56,194 nucleotides of DNA from Brachybacterium phenoliresistens (GTDB lineage Bacteria > Actinomycetota > Actinomycetes > Actinomycetales > Dermabacteraceae): assembly GCF_000576425.1 (NCBI RefSeq), contig NZ_KK070007.1, positions 1 to 56,194 on the forward strand, written 5' to 3'. Both the position numbers and the translations under genes were made by a program. The notes under the pieces are model-generated. The model was not told where the DNA came from. It did no database searches and worked only from the letters and a program-made list of their open reading frames with translations. Of this stretch, positions 41,718-51,719 are shown piece by piece; the first letter of the stretch is position 1; every line of letters begins with the position of its first letter.

Positions 41718-42808
41718 GGGACCTCGGTTCCTGAGGGGGCGGGCAGGGCGGGCTGCACCGCGGAGGCCGCAGGTGCACCGGCCCCGTCGGGCGCGGCGTC
41801 CGCGGAGGGCGGGGCGGCCCAGGCGGGCTCGACGAGCTGCACGCGGGGCGTGGCGCCCGGGGTGCGCAGCAGGCGCACGAGCTCGCGCACGGCGATCTCG
41901 CTGACCTCGACGCGGCGCGGGTCGATGCGGGGCACGTCCGCGAGCAGGGGGCTGACCTCCGCGAGCTCCTCGCCGGTCAGGGCGATCAGGGACAGGGCGG
42001 GGTCCGTGAGCGCGCCGGAGGCGGCCGCGGAGAACAGCAGCTCCGGCGCATGGCCCAGCCCGAAGACGGCGGTGCGGGAGCCGGCGGGGGTGAGGGCGCG
42101 GGCGCGGTCCAGCACCTCGGGGATCGGTGCGGCATCGTGGACGATCTCGAGCCGGCGCCCGGGCTCGCGGGCCGCCGACTCCTCGACCTGCGCCTGGACG
42201 CCGTCGAGGAAGCGGGAGACCTCGTTGCGGTGCAGGCGCGCGGTCATGCCGCCGAACAGGAACAGCCGCGCGCAGCCCTCGCCGAGGGCACGGTCCACGA
42301 CCATCCTCCCCAGGCGCTCGAAGTCGAGGTCGACGGCGCAGATCCCGTCGAGCTGCTCCGGAATGCCGATCAGCACCACCGGCAGGCCGGAGTCCAGCAC
42401 CGCGGCCACGCGCTCGTCGCGACGGTCCAGCTCCATGAGGATCAGCGCCTCGCACACGCCGGTGCGAACCACGCGATGGATCCCGGCGGCGCCCTCCTGG
42501 GCGGTGACCAGGAGGATGTCGTAGCCGTGGCGGCGCGCCTCGTGGCTGATCGCCTCGATGAAGGTGACGGCCTCGGAGCGGCCCACCCGGGCCTGCGGGA
42601 TCATCAGGCCGATGACCCCGCTGCGGCGCGAGCGCAGGGAGCGGGCGCCGGAGTTGGGGTGGTAGCCGAGCTTCTCGATGGCGTCCTCCACCCGGGCGCG
42701 GGTGGCGGCGGAGATGGGACGGGAGCCGGTCAGCACATAGCTGACGGTGCTCTGCGAGACCCCGGCCAGGCGCGCGACGTCCTGGCTGGTGGGCTGCTTC
42801 CTGCGCAC
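41714..42808 (-). CDS. LacI-family regulator coupled to ABC exporter genes
   Basis: The 364-residue protein has a LacI helix-turn-helix (TSQDVARLAGVSQSTVSYVL) and the hinge NSGARSLRSRRSGVIGLMIP. An effector-binding domain follows to about residue 330, then an Ala/Pro-rich tail. The start is the GTG at 42808. Its stop overlaps the ATG of the exporter subunit, an unusual partner for a LacI gene. It also follows the leftward sugar importer-ThuA-oxidoreductase genes by 45 bp. The palindromes at 48066 and 48245 are candidate operators. Confidence 0.88.
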   Translation of the reverse strand: MRRKQPTSQDVARLAGVSQSTVSYVLTGSRPISAATRARVEDAIEKLGYHPNSGARSLRSRRSGVIGLMIPQARVGRSEAVTFIEAISHEARRHGYDILLVTAQEGAAGIHRVVRTGVCEALILMELDRRDERVAAVLDSGLPVVLIGIPEQLDGICAVDLDFERLGRMVVDRALGEGCARLFLFGGMTARLHRNEVSRFLDGVQAQVEESAAREPGRRLEIVHDAAPIPEVLDRARALTPAGSRTAVFGLGHAPELLFSAAASGALTDPALSLIALTGEELAEVSPLLADVPRIDPRRVEVSEIAVRELVRLLRTPGATPRVQLVEPAWAAPPSADAAPDGAGAPAASAVQPALPAPSGTEVP

Positions 42809-42853
42809 GGCTCCCGTCCCCTCTGGCTCAGCGGCCCGCGCCGACGGGGCGCA

Positions 42854-44011
42854 TCAGCGCACCCTGCTCAGGCCGGACGCGCCATTTTCCCACGTCGTGA
42901 GCGCGGAGCTCCATCCCCCGGCGGCGTCGAGGGCCTTCGCCTCGGCGAGCGCCTCGTCGAGGACCTCGTCGAGGGTGACGCGGCGGCCCGCATCGGCCGA
43001 GCGCACGGCCGCCTCGACGATGGCCTGCGTCCAGATGTTCGCGTGGACCTCGGACTCGGGCGTGGTGCCCTCGCGCACCGCGCGGGCGAAGGCGTCCAGG
43101 GACGCGTCCAGCTCCCACAGCTCCTCGGCACCCGGCGCGCGGCCCGGCAGCTGCTGCCCGTCCTCGCCCGTCGCCGAGGGCACGGTGTCCCCGTCCCAGG
43201 CCACGGTGCCGCGGGGGCAGCTGAGCGACCATCGGCCGTTCCAGCTGGTCTCCTCCCCGGGGGAGCACCAGGAGCCGGTGTAGGTGTGCGTCGCGCCCGA
43301 GGCGTAGCGGATGGTCACCGTCGCCACGGCGTCGCCGTCGTACCAGCTCCACGGCGGGTTCGCGCTGACCGCGTCGACGCTCACCGGGTCGGCGTCGATG
43401 AGCACGCGGCCAGCGTCGAAGGCATGGATGGCCATGTCGACGATCAGCGGGTGGGCCATCTCCTCGCGGAAGCCGCCGAAGCGGGGCGCCCGGGAGAAGC
43501 GGGTGGTGACCACGCCCGCGCCGCCCAGCTCCTCGGCCAGGCGCCGCGCCTCGCGCAGGTGCGGGTTGTGGCGCCGCGACTGGGAGACCATGAACAGCGT
43601 CCCGGTCGTCTCGGCGTGGCCGGCCAGGGACAGCGCCTCGGCGAGGGTCGCCGCGCAGGGCTTCTCGCCGAGCACCGGCAGGCCCGCGTGCAGGGCCTCG
43701 GTCGTCACGGGGTGGTGGGCGGCGGGGATGGTCACGTCGACCACGGCGCGCGCGCCGGAGGCCTCGACGACCTGCGCCAGGGCGGTGCCGGCGACGACGC
43801 CCTCGCGCCGCTGCGGCGGCACCGTCTCGGCGACGGCGCGCTCGGCGGCGCCGGGGACGATGTCGACCACGCCGACCAGGCGCACCGCATCGGACCGCAG
43901 CACGGTGCCGATCCAGGCGCGGCCCATGCCGCCGGCGCCGACGACCACGACGGGCAGCGGCTCGGCGCCCTGCTCCGCCGGCGGGGCGGTCTGCGGCTCG
44001 GGGGCGCTCAT
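42854..44011 (-). CDS. Gfo/Idh/MocA-family oxidoreductase next to ThuA
   Basis: The 385-residue protein has the NAD(P)-binding loop [15 protein letters not shown] (21-35) and the catalytic EKP motif (E116-K117-P118). Its substrate domain includes [19 protein letters not shown], with the conserved D and H. Enzymes of this family paired with ThuA-like proteins are common in sugar-catabolic clusters; disaccharide 3-keto metabolism is one described role for such pairs. The ATG at 44011 overlaps the ThuA stop. With the upstream ABC importer it probably forms one transcription unit. Confidence 0.9.
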   Translation of the reverse strand: MSAPEPQTAPPAEQGAEPLPVVVVGAGGMGRAWIGTVLRSDAVRLVGVVDIVPGAAERAVAETVPPQRREGVVAGTALAQVVEASGARAVVDVTIPAAHHPVTTEALHAGLPVLGEKPCAATLAEALSLAGHAETTGTLFMVSQSRRHNPHLREARRLAEELGGAGVVTTRFSRAPRFGGFREEMAHPLIVDMAIHAFDAGRVLIDADPVSVDAVSANPPWSWYDGDAVATVTIRYASGATHTYTGSWCSPGEETSWNGRWSLSCPRGTVAWDGDTVPSATGEDGQQLPGRAPGAEELWELDASLDAFARAVREGTTPESEVHANIWTQAIVEAAVRSADAGRRVTLDEVLDEALAEAKALDAAGGWSSALTTWENGASGLSRVR

Positions 44012-44808
44012 GCGTCCTTCCCCGCAGCCTCGGCGTCGCCCACGCCCTGGCCGCCCTCACCGGTGAGGAACCAGTCGGTGGGGTAGCGGTCCAGGAAGGG
44101 GACCTCGCGGTCGGCGACGGCCGGGCGCGCCCACTGCACGCCGTTGGCGATCACGCGGCGCACGTCCGTGTGCTGGTAGACGGGGTAGTCCTGGTCGCCG
44201 GGGCTGAAGTAGAAGATCTTGCCCTTGCCGCGGCGGAAGGTGCAGCCCGAGCGGAAGATCTCGCCGCCGCTGAAGGAGGAGACGAACACCAGCTCGTCGG
44301 GCACCGGGATGTCGAAGTGCTCGCCGTACATCTCCTGCTCGGGGATGACGATGGGGTGCGGCACGCCCTCGGCGATGGGGTGGGAGGGGTTCACCGTCCA
44401 CACCAGCTCGCGGTCGGACTCGTTGCGCCAGCGCAGGGTGCAGGTGGTGCCCATGAGGCGCACGAAGGGCTTGGACCAGTGCCCGGAGTGCAGGACGACC
44501 AGGCCCATGCCGGCCAGGACGTGGCGCTGGACGCGCTCGGCGACCTCGTCGGAGACCTCGTCGTGGGCCATGTGGCCCCACCAGGTGAGCACGTCGGTCT
44601 GCGCGAGGACCTCCTCGCTCAGGCCGTGCTCGGGATCGTCCAGCAGGGCGAAGCGGGTGGTCACGGCGTCGCCGAGGTTCTCGACGATGCCGTCGCGGAT
44701 CGCCGCGTGCATGCCCTCGGGGTAGTGGGCGCGCACGCGCTCGTCGCGCTGCTCATGGCGGTTCTCGCCCCAGACGGTGACGCGGAGCGGGGTCGCAGGA
44801 TGGGTCAT
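44008..44808 (-). CDS. ThuA-like trehalose-utilisation family protein
   Basis: This 266-residue protein of the ThuA family has a class I glutamine-amidotransferase-like fold. Visible blocks are [20 protein letters not shown], the strand [38 protein letters not shown] and [20 protein letters not shown]. Family members are needed for trehalose or related disaccharide use in rhizobia, but the reaction is poorly defined. It lies 95 bp downstream of the importer permeases and is coupled to the Gfo/Idh gene. The importer may thus carry a disaccharide, though this is inference. Confidence 0.9.
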   Translation of the reverse strand: MTHPATPLRVTVWGENRHEQRDERVRAHYPEGMHAAIRDGIVENLGDAVTTRFALLDDPEHGLSEEVLAQTDVLTWWGHMAHDEVSDEVAERVQRHVLAGMGLVVLHSGHWSKPFVRLMGTTCTLRWRNESDRELVWTVNPSHPIAEGVPHPIVIPEQEMYGEHFDIPVPDELVFVSSFSGGEIFRSGCTFRRGKGKIFYFSPGDQDYPVYQHTDVRRVIANGVQWARPAVADREVPFLDRYPTDWFLTGEGGQGVGDAEAAGKDA

Positions 44809-44903
44809 GGGAGGGGTCCTCTCGGAGGGGTGGTGACGGTGCGCGGTGGTGAGGCAGGCGGGGTGAGGCGGGTGGGGCGCGAGCAGGCGCCGGCGCCGGA
44901 AGG

Positions 44904-45791
44904 CTACTTCACGGCGCCTCCCGTGGCGCCGGCGGCGATGTAGCGCTGCGCGGCGATCATGAGGACGACGGCCGGCAGCGAGGACAGCACGGCGGTGGCC
45001 ATGACGGCGCTCCAGTCGGTGTCGTTGGTGCCGATGTAGGTGTACAGCCCCAGGGTGACGGGGCGGATGCTCTCCCCCGTGGTGAGGGTCAGCGCCATGA
45101 GGAAGTCGCTCCAGGCGAACAGGAAGGAGAAGATCCCGGCGGTGATCAGGGAGTTGCGGCTGACGGGCAGGACGATCGACCAGAAGGCCCGCACGTGCCC
45201 GCAGCCGTCCACCCGCGCCGCCTCGACGATGGAGGTCGGGAAGGTCTCCAGGTACGCGCGCATGATGAGGATGGCGAAGGGGACGCCGGCGGTGGCATCG
45301 GCCAGGATCAGGCCCGGGATGGTGTTGATGAGCCCCAGCGGGGTGTACGCCGTGTACAGCGCGTTGGCGATGACGATCCCGGGGACCATCTGGCTGACCA
45401 GGATGAGGAACAGCAGCACGCCGGTGCCCTTGATCCGGAACTGGGCCAGCGCGTAGGCGCAGGGCGCGGCGAGCACGAGGGACAGGACCGCGGCGCCGAT
45501 GGCGACGATCAGCGAGGTGACGAGGTTGGGGCCCTGGTCGGCGAGCGCCCGCGTGTAGCCGCCGAGGTCGGGGCGCAGCGGCAGCACGGTCGTGTTCAGG
45601 CTGTTGCCGCCGGGGGCCAGGGAGGCGTTGACCATCCAGTAGACGGGGAACAGCATGATCGCGACGAACAGGATGCCGAGGGCGGTGTGCGCGGCGGCGC
45701 GCCCGCGACGGCGGCGGGATCCGGAGCGCGGGGCGAGACCGGGCGAGGCCGGGGAGGCGGAGGGGGCGGTGGCTGCGGTCATGGCGCTCAT
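44904..45791 (-). CDS. Sugar ABC transporter permease, MalG type
   Basis: The 295-residue permease has six helices. The EAA loop is [20 protein letters not shown], and the typical C-terminal segment is [14 protein letters not shown]. The ATG at 45791 overlaps the upstream permease stop; a second in-frame ATG at 45782 is possible. It works with the MalF-type permease and lipoprotein encoded upstream. No ATPase gene is present in this importer cluster either. Confidence 0.9.
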   Translation of the reverse strand: MSAMTAATAPSASPASPGLAPRSGSRRRRGRAAAHTALGILFVAIMLFPVYWMVNASLAPGGNSLNTTVLPLRPDLGGYTRALADQGPNLVTSLIVAIGAAVLSLVLAAPCAYALAQFRIKGTGVLLFLILVSQMVPGIVIANALYTAYTPLGLINTIPGLILADATAGVPFAILIMRAYLETFPTSIVEAARVDGCGHVRAFWSIVLPVSRNSLITAGIFSFLFAWSDFLMALTLTTGESIRPVTLGLYTYIGTNDTDWSAVMATAVLSSLPAVVLMIAAQRYIAAGATGGAVK

Positions 45792-46756
45792 CCCTTCTCG
45801 GCGGCGCGGGCGCCCGCGCGCAGGTGGACGACGGTGAACAGGAGGGCGATGACGATGAGGATGTTGCTCAGCGCCGCGCCGCGGCCGAAGTCGAACTCGA
45901 TGAAGGACATCTCGTAGGAGCGGGTGGCCAGGGTCTGGGTGGCGTTCGCGGGCCCGCCGCCGGTCAGGCCCAGGATCAGGTCCAGCACCTTGATGGTGTA
46001 GATGACCCCCAGCAGCAGGACCACGCCGACCACGGGCCGCAGCATCGGCAGCGTGATGTGCCGGAAGGACTTCCAGCCGGTGGCGCCGTCGAGCTGGCCG
46101 GCCTCGTACAGCTCCTCGGGGATCGCCTGCAGCCCGCTGTAGAGCAGGGCCACGTTGAAGGGGATGCCCAGCCAGATGTTCACCATGATCACGGAGATCA
46201 GCGCCGTGTCGGAGGTGGTGAGCCAGCCGATGGACTCCTGGATCAGGCCGATGCCCGTCAGCACCCGGTTCAGGACGCCGTGGTCCTGCTCGAGGATCCA
46301 GCGCCACACGGCGGCGGAGGCGATCATCGGCAGCAGCCAGGGCAGCAGCAGCATCGAGCGCAGCGCCCCGGACAGCGGGAAGCGGCGCCGGAAGTACAGC
46401 GACAGGCCCATGCCGATCACGAACTGGCCGATGATCGAGCCGATGGTGAACAGGCCGGTGTTGCGCAGGGCCCGCAGGAAGATGGGGTCGGTGAGGGTGG
46501 CGGTGTAGTTCTCCAGGCCGATGAACGGCGCGTGCCCGGTGAAGAAGGTCGTGAAGTCGTAGGCCTGGAAGCCCATCACGAGGTTCTTCACGATCGGGTA
46601 GCCGAAGAAGGCCAGGACGTACACGGCGGCGGGCGCGACGAACAGGTAGCGCACGAGCGCCTGGTCGGCGCCGCGGCGGCGCCGGCGGGCGGGGGCGGAC
46701 CCCTCGGTCGCGACCGGGGCCGGGACGCCGGGGACGGTGGATGCGGTGGTGGTCAT
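45788..46756 (-). CDS. Sugar ABC transporter permease, MalF type
   Basis: The 322-residue permease has an Arg-rich cytoplasmic N-terminus ([11 protein letters not shown]) and six helices. Its ATPase-docking loop is [20 protein letters not shown]. It belongs to the CUT1 class of carbohydrate importers. It starts at the ATG at 46756, 13 bp after the lipoprotein stop, and its own stop overlaps the second permease. The group lipoprotein-MalF-MalG-ThuA-Gfo/Idh-LacI reads as one leftward operon. Confidence 0.9.
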   Translation of the reverse strand: MTTTASTVPGVPAPVATEGSAPARRRRRGADQALVRYLFVAPAAVYVLAFFGYPIVKNLVMGFQAYDFTTFFTGHAPFIGLENYTATLTDPIFLRALRNTGLFTIGSIIGQFVIGMGLSLYFRRRFPLSGALRSMLLLPWLLPMIASAAVWRWILEQDHGVLNRVLTGIGLIQESIGWLTTSDTALISVIMVNIWLGIPFNVALLYSGLQAIPEELYEAGQLDGATGWKSFRHITLPMLRPVVGVVLLLGVIYTIKVLDLILGLTGGGPANATQTLATRSYEMSFIEFDFGRGAALSNILIVIALLFTVVHLRAGARAAEKG

Positions 46757-46769
46757 GGTCTCTCCTTCC

Positions 46770-47999
46770 TCAGTCCACGGTCCGGGCGGCCTCGGCGAAG
46801 GCGCGGGCCGGGTCGGTGCCGTCGACGAGGACCTGCTGGTTGGCGGTGTAGATCGCCTTGGCGGTGCGCGGCCAGTCGGGCCCCAGCTGCGCGGTGCGGG
46901 AGCGGGCGGTGGCGACCTGCTGGACGAAGGTGGACAGGTCGGGGCTGGCGGCGGCGAACTCCTCGGCGGCGGCCGCGTCGCCGGGGATGGTGCCGCGGGC
47001 GGTGCCCATGGCCATCTGGTTCTGCGGGGACAGGAACAGCTTCAGCAGCGCGGCGGCGTTCTTCTGCTTCTCCTCGTCGCCGGTGACGGGGACGGTCCAC
47101 ACCTCTCCGCCCAGCGGGGCCACGGAGTCGTCGCCGGCGGTCGGCACGGGGATGGTCACGACCTCCCAGGGCAGGTCAGGGACGTCGGCCTTCAGCCCGG
47201 CGATGTTCCAGGGGCCGTTGACGACCATGGCGGCGCTGCCGGCCTTGAACTGATCCATGACGTCTCCCTGGCCCCAGTTGACGACGCCGCGCGAGGCGGT
47301 GCCCTCGGCGACGAACTCCGCCCAGAGGGCCGAGGCCTCGGTGGTGCCGGGCTCGGCGATCGCGGTCTCGTCCCCGCCGTTGGACCACATGAACGGCAGG
47401 AACTGCCAGGTCCCCTCGTAGGTGGCGATGGCGGAGAAGGCCAGGCCGTAGACCCCGTCGCCGGTGAGGGCGCGGGCGGCCTCGCGCAGCTCGTCCCAGG
47501 TGGTGGGCGGGGCGACCCCGGCGGCCTCGAGCAGGGCGGTGTTGCAGAACAGGGCGATGGTGTTGACGGTGGGCGCGACGCCGTAGAGCGTGCCCTCGTA
47601 GCGGCCCAGCTCCGCGACCTGGTCGGTGAACCCGTCGGTGTAGATGCCGTGGTCCTCGAGCGGGACCAGGGCGCCGGAGGCCGCGACCTGCTGGAGGTCG
47701 GGGTTGTCGAGCATGAGGATGTCCGGCATCGTCCGCGAGGAGCCCATCTGGAGGACCTTCGCGATGAGCTGGTCGCCGGGGACCTTCTCGCGGCGGAAGG
47801 TCAGGCCCAGCTGCTCGGCGCAGGCGGCGAAGGTCGACTCGATCGCCTCGTCGTCCGCAGGGGTGCTGTAGTAGTCGACGATGCGCAGGTCGGTGGGGTC
47901 GGTGGGGGCGGAGCCGCCCCCGCAGCCGGACAGGGCCAGCAGGCCCGGGGCCGCGAGGGCGCCGAGCGCGCGGCGGGTGAGGGTGGGGGTGCGAGACAT
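46770..47999 (-). CDS. Sugar-binding lipoprotein of the second ABC importer
   Basis: The 409-residue family 1 solute-binding protein has a lipoprotein signal: charged start SRTPTLTRRALG, hydrophobic core, and lipobox LSGC near residue 26, followed by GGGSAP. The twin arginine may route it by Tat. The mature domain has typical sugar-binder blocks (NTIALFCNTALLEAAGVAPP, TTWDELREAARAL). The start is chosen at the ATG at 47999 because the lipobox then sits at the usual distance. It heads the leftward operon. Upstream palindromes at 48066-48079 and 48245-48258 suggest LacI control. Confidence 0.9.
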   Translation of the reverse strand: MSRTPTLTRRALGALAAPGLLALSGCGGGSAPTDPTDLRIVDYYSTPADDEAIESTFAACAEQLGLTFRREKVPGDQLIAKVLQMGSSRTMPDILMLDNPDLQQVAASGALVPLEDHGIYTDGFTDQVAELGRYEGTLYGVAPTVNTIALFCNTALLEAAGVAPPTTWDELREAARALTGDGVYGLAFSAIATYEGTWQFLPFMWSNGGDETAIAEPGTTEASALWAEFVAEGTASRGVVNWGQGDVMDQFKAGSAAMVVNGPWNIAGLKADVPDLPWEVVTIPVPTAGDDSVAPLGGEVWTVPVTGDEEKQKNAAALLKLFLSPQNQMAMGTARGTIPGDAAAAEEFAAASPDLSTFVQQVATARSRTAQLGPDWPRTAKAIYTANQQVLVDGTDPARAFAEAARTVD

Positions 48000-48065
48000 C
48001 GGTGTCCTGCTCTCGTGTCGGGTCGCCGAGGGTCGGTCGGTCGCGAGGGTCGGAAGCCTGGCGTG

Positions 48066-48079
48066 TCGATTCGAATCGA
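48066..48079. promoter_or_regulatory. Palindrome TCGATTCGAATCGA, candidate LacI operator 1
   Basis: A perfect 14-bp palindrome with a central CG step lies 67 bp upstream of the lipoprotein start. It matches the sequence at 48245-48258 in 13 of 14 positions. The likely ligand is the LacI protein at 41714-42808, encoded in the same operon. Confidence 0.6.
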
Positions 48080-48244
48080 TGATGTCGACGCTCAGGCGGG
48101 TCGTGTCGGTGATGGGGGCGTCGGTCCGGACGTCGGTGCTGCGCGTCGGCATCGGCATGCGCGCCCGTCAGCCGGATCCGGACCCATCATGGGCGCTTCC
48201 GTCGCCGGACGCAAGAGGACGGGGCGAGTTCGCAGGTCGCGGCG

Positions 48245-48258
48245 TCGATTCGAATCAA
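48245..48258. promoter_or_regulatory. Palindrome TCGATTCGAATCAA, candidate LacI operator 2
   Basis: A second copy with one mismatch lies 179 bp from the first, also in the 392-bp divergent region 48000-48391. Two sites at this spacing could allow looping. No gene is seen in this region; the rest holds the TetR sites at 48313-48364. Confidence 0.55.
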
Positions 48259-48312
48259 TCCTCGGCCCCTCACCCCTCCCCCGACCCCGCCCGGGAGCTC
48301 CCGCTTGCCAGG

Positions 48313-48364
48313 GCGTGAACACGCGTTTACGATCATCCCCAGAGGCGTGAACACGTGTTCACGC
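48313..48364. promoter_or_regulatory. Two TetR-type operators upstream of the tetR gene
   Basis: GCGTGAACACGTGTTCACGC (48345-48364) is a perfect 20-bp palindrome. GCGTGAACACGCGTTTACGA (48313-48332) is a degenerate copy whose centre lies 32 bp away. Both sit directly before the TetR start at 48392, the expected position for autoregulation of the TetR-ABC exporter operon. Confidence 0.75.
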
Positions 48365-48391
48365 CGCGGGCCCCGATCGGAGGAGGACGCC

Positions 48392-49051
48392 ATGGCACCG
48401 GAGGCATCGGACGCGGATCCGATCCTGCAGTCGGCGATCTCGCGCTTCGCCCTCGACGGCGAGGCCGCGACCCTGCGCGCCATCGCGGAGGACGCCGGGG
48501 TCAGCGCCGCCCTGCTGGTCAAGCGCTTCGGATCCAAGGCCGGTCTGCACGAGGCCTGCGACGCGGAGATCCTCGCGCGGATCGTGGAGATCAAGGAGCA
48601 GAACGTGCGCGACGCCGCGCAGCGCTCCTTCCTCAGCCACGCCCCGGGCGACCAGGAGCAGGCGCTGCTGATCCGCTACATCCTCCAGTCGGTGCGCAGC
48701 GGAGGCCCCACCGCCCGCGCGTTCCTGGACCACATGGTCGAGGACGCCGAGCGCTACATCGCCCTGGCCGTCGAGCGCGGCATCGCCCGCCCCTCCCGCG
48801 ACGAGCGCGCCCGCGCCCGCTTCCTCACGATCAGCGGACTCGGCGCGGTGCTGCTGTCCACGATGCTCGCCGACGGCTCCGGGCGCGAGGATCCCGCCGC
48901 CCTGCTGGACCGCATGCACCACGAGATCACCCCGCCCATGCTCGAGCTGTACACGCAGGGCTTCTTCACCGACGGCAGCATCCTCGAGGAGTACCTGCTC
49001 TACCTCTCCGACCCGCCGGAGGGCCGCCCCGAGCCCGCGCCGGAGCCGTGA
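48392..49051 (+). CDS. TetR-family transcriptional regulator
   Basis: The 219-residue protein has an N-terminal TetR helix-turn-helix ([20 protein letters not shown], then [12 protein letters not shown]) and a helical ligand-binding domain (about 60-205). The start is the ATG at 48392 after AGGAGG; a longer frame would begin inside the operators. It is followed after 34 bp by an ABC exporter ATPase-permease pair, which it probably represses. Such three-gene units usually respond to the exported drug or lipid. The C-terminal half resembles the TetR_C domain found with ABC-2 exporters. Confidence 0.9.
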   Translation: MAPEASDADPILQSAISRFALDGEAATLRAIAEDAGVSAALLVKRFGSKAGLHEACDAEILARIVEIKEQNVRDAAQRSFLSHAPGDQEQALLIRYILQSVRSGGPTARAFLDHMVEDAERYIALAVERGIARPSRDERARARFLTISGLGAVLLSTMLADGSGREDPAALLDRMHHEITPPMLELYTQGFFTDGSILEEYLLYLSDPPEGRPEPAPEP

Positions 49052-49085
49052 CCCCGGCGCCCCCACCGTCCTCCAGGAGACCACC

Positions 49086-50009
49086 ATGAGCGTCATCGAC
49101 ATCCGCGGCCTGACCAAGACCTTCGGCCGCACCACCGCCCTCGACCAGCTGGACCTGTCCGTCGCCCCCGGCGAGGTCCGCGGCTTCCTCGGCCCCAACG
49201 GCGCCGGGAAGTCCACCACCATCCGCGTGCTGCTGGGGCTGCTGCGCGCCGACTCCGGGAGCGTCCGCCTCTTCGGCGGGGACCCCTGGGCCGATGCCGT
49301 CCCCCTGCACCGCCGTCTCGCCTACGTCCCCGGCGACGTCGCGCTGTGGCCGGGACTGACCGGCGGGGAGATCATCGACTACCTGGGCCGCCTGCGCGGC
49401 ACGGCGGACCGGCGCCGGCGCGACGAGCTCATCGAGCGCTTCGAGCTGGACCCGCACAAGAAGGCCCGCACCTACTCCAAGGGCAACCGGCAGAAGGTCG
49501 CCCTGGTGGCGGCGCTGGCCTCCGACGCCGAGCTGTACGTCCTGGACGAACCGACCTCGGGGCTGGACCCGCTGATGGAGGCCGTGTTCACCGACGAGGT
49601 GCGCGCGCTGCGCGACCAGGGCCGATCCGTCCTGCTCAGCAGCCACATCCTCTCCGAGGTCGAGAAGCTCTGCGACACCGTCACCATCATCCGCGCGGGC
49701 CGCGTCGTCGAGGCCGGCACCCTCGCGGACCTGCGCCACCTCACCCGCACCCGGGTGACCGCGGTGGTGACCGGGGATCCCACCGCCGTGCTCGCGCAGG
49801 ACGGCGTCCACGACCCCCGCACCGAGGACACCGCCGAGGGCACCCGAGTGACCGTCGACGTGGACGACGCCGCCATGGGCGCGGTGCTGCCCGCGCTGAC
49901 CGGAGCCGGCGTGGTCACCCTCGCCGCCACGCCGCCCTCGCTCGAGGACCTGTTCATGCGCCACTACGGCGACGACCTCGCCGCGCTCGAGAGCGAGGCC
50001 GCGCGATGA
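49086..50009 (+). CDS. ABC exporter ATP-binding subunit
   Basis: The 307-residue cytoplasmic ATPase has Walker [10 protein letters not shown] (36-44), the Q-loop region [14 protein letters not shown], and Walker [14 protein letters not shown]. The switch histidine is in SSHILSE. The signature is the variant YSKGNRQK, typical of antibiotic-type ABC exporters rather than LSGGQ. A C-terminal domain of about 80 residues follows. Its stop overlaps the permease start (ATGA). With TetR upstream it forms a drug- or lipid-efflux operon. Confidence 0.92.
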   Translation: MSVIDIRGLTKTFGRTTALDQLDLSVAPGEVRGFLGPNGAGKSTTIRVLLGLLRADSGSVRLFGGDPWADAVPLHRRLAYVPGDVALWPGLTGGEIIDYLGRLRGTADRRRRDELIERFELDPHKKARTYSKGNRQKVALVAALASDAELYVLDEPTSGLDPLMEAVFTDEVRALRDQGRSVLLSSHILSEVEKLCDTVTIIRAGRVVEAGTLADLRHLTRTRVTAVVTGDPTAVLAQDGVHDPRTEDTAEGTRVTVDVDDAAMGAVLPALTGAGVVTLAATPPSLEDLFMRHYGDDLAALESEAAR

Positions 50010-51628
50010 GCGGCGCCCTGGCCGGGACGGGGCAGCTGGTCCGCTTCATCCTGAGCCGCGACCGCGTGCGCATGAGCGTGTGGGCCGCCTCGATGACCGC
50101 CTTCATCGCCTACTTCTCGGTCGCCCTGAGCACCGTCTTCGACGCCCCCGCCCTGGCCGCCCGCGCCCAGGTCATGCGCACCCCCGCCGGGATCGTCATG
50201 GGCGGCCCCGGCTACGGGGTGGACCACTACACGCCGATGGTCGCCGTCGCCAACGAGGGCACCCTGTGGATGGTCGGCGCGCTCTCGCTGATGGCGATCC
50301 TGCACATGGTGCGCCACTCCCGCGCGGAGGAGGAGAGCGGCCGGGCCGAGCTCGTCCGCGCCGGGGCCATCGGCCGCCTCGCCCCCGCCGCCGCCGCGCT
50401 GACCACCCTGGCCCTGCACCTGGCCGTGATCACGGCGCTGTGCGCGCTGGCGACCTTCGCCGCCGCGGACGAGCGCTCCCTGCCCGATGCCCTCGCCCTG
50501 GCCGGCGGCAGCGCCCTGGTCGCCCTGGTCTTCGGCGCCGTCGCCCTGGTCGCCGGCCAGCTCGCCGCGACCGGTCGCGGCACGCTCGGGCTGTCCCTGG
50601 CCGCGCTCGGCCTCGCGATCGCGGTGCGCGCGGCCGGGGACATGATCCGCCTCGAGGGCTCCGCCCTGTCGTGGTTCTCCCCCATCGCCTGGGCGCAGCA
50701 GATGCGCGCCTACGTCGACCTGCGCTGGTGGCCGATCCTGCTGGCCCCGGCGCTCGGGCTCGTGCTGGTGCTCGCGGCCGATGCGCTCGCCGCGCGGCGG
50801 GACCTCGGCCAGGGGCTGCTCGCCGCCCGCCCGGGACCGGCGCGGGCGCCGCAGGGTCTGCGCGGACCGCTGGCCCTGGCCTGGCGCCAGCAGCGCGGCG
50901 TGCTCGCCTGGTGCGCCGTGGGCATGGGCCTGATGTGGTTCGCCACCGGCACGCTCATGAGCATGCTCGAGGACATGGCCGCGGATCTCGTCGCCGGGAA
51001 CGCCGCCCTCGGCGCCCTGTTCGGCACCGACCCGACGGGCATGAGCAGCGCGTTCCTCGGCGTGATGATGCTCTTCGTCGCGCTGTGCGCGGCGGTCTAC
51101 GGGATCGTCGCCGCCCAGGGCGGCCCGCGCGGCGAGGAGTCCGCCGGCACCCTCGAGCTCACCCTCGCCGGCCCTGTCGGGCGCGGCCGCTGGCTGGGCG
51201 CGCAGCTGGTGCTCGCCCTGGGCGGCTCGCTGGGGCTGCTGGCCCTGTCGATCGCCGCGCTGTGGCTGGGCACGGTGGCCGTCGGCCTCGAGGAGCCGAG
51301 CCTCGCCGACCACCTGGGCGTGCTCGCCACGCAGGCCCCGGCCACCCTCGTCTTCGGGGCGCTCGCGGCGGCGCTGTACGGCTGGGCGCCGCGCTGGGCG
51401 GGCCTGAGCTGGCTGCTCGTCGCGGCGACCTTCGTGACCGGCATGTTCGGCGTCCTGCTGGACCTCCCGGAGTGGGCGCTGGGCATCTCGCCGTTCCACT
51501 GGGTGGCCGCGCCCTACACGGAGGATCCCGCGGCCGGCGGCGCGCTCGCGATGGCGGCCGTGGTGGTGGTCCTGCTGGTCCTGGCCCTGCTCGGCTTCCG
51601 TCGCCGCGCCGTGGTCACCGGATCCTGA
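50006..51628 (+). CDS. ABC exporter permease, twelve-helix ABC-2 type
   Basis: The 540-residue membrane protein consists of two similar halves of about six helices each, as in tetronasin/polyketide-exporter permeases. The second half begins after the cytoplasmic segment [20 protein letters not shown] (about 275-294). The repeated pattern [11 protein letters not shown] in half 1 and [19 protein letters not shown] in half 2 marks the conserved loop after helix 2. It starts at the ATG at 50006 overlapping the ATPase stop. It exports an unknown hydrophobic compound using the ATPase encoded upstream. A terminator follows. Confidence 0.88.
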   Translation: MSGALAGTGQLVRFILSRDRVRMSVWAASMTAFIAYFSVALSTVFDAPALAARAQVMRTPAGIVMGGPGYGVDHYTPMVAVANEGTLWMVGALSLMAILHMVRHSRAEEESGRAELVRAGAIGRLAPAAAALTTLALHLAVITALCALATFAAADERSLPDALALAGGSALVALVFGAVALVAGQLAATGRGTLGLSLAALGLAIAVRAAGDMIRLEGSALSWFSPIAWAQQMRAYVDLRWWPILLAPALGLVLVLAADALAARRDLGQGLLAARPGPARAPQGLRGPLALAWRQQRGVLAWCAVGMGLMWFATGTLMSMLEDMAADLVAGNAALGALFGTDPTGMSSAFLGVMMLFVALCAAVYGIVAAQGGPRGEESAGTLELTLAGPVGRGRWLGAQLVLALGGSLGLLALSIAALWLGTVAVGLEEPSLADHLGVLATQAPATLVFGALAAALYGWAPRWAGLSWLLVAATFVTGMFGVLLDLPEWALGISPFHWVAAPYTEDPAAGGALAMAAVVVVLLVLALLGFRRRAVVTGS

Positions 51629-51646
51629 CGCCCCGAATCACCTCCG

Positions 51647-51683
51647 GCGGGTCTCTCGCGGTATCCTCCCGCGAGAGACCCGC
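51647..51683 (+). terminator. Terminator after the TetR-ABC operon
   Basis: GCGGGTCTCTCGCGG (51647-51661) pairs perfectly with CCGCGAGAGACCCGC (51669-51683) around a 7-nt loop. Because it lies about 40 bp upstream of a LacI gene, a role as operator cannot be excluded. Confidence 0.65.
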
Positions 51684-51719
51684 GGTCAGGAACGGCACGC
51701 GGCAGGTCAGGAGGGCCAC

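Noticed and set aside
48000..48158. Longer start for the sugar-binding lipoprotein
   Set aside because: It would put the lipobox far from the N-terminus and a candidate operator inside the gene.
48305..48391. Longer TetR start at an upstream ATG
   Set aside because: It would place the palindromic operators inside the coding region; the ATG at 48392 has a good AGGAGG and a normal TetR N-terminus.
48000..48391. Promoter of the leftward lipoprotein operon
   Set aside because: I looked for -35/-10 pairs on the minus strand and found none convincing enough to report.
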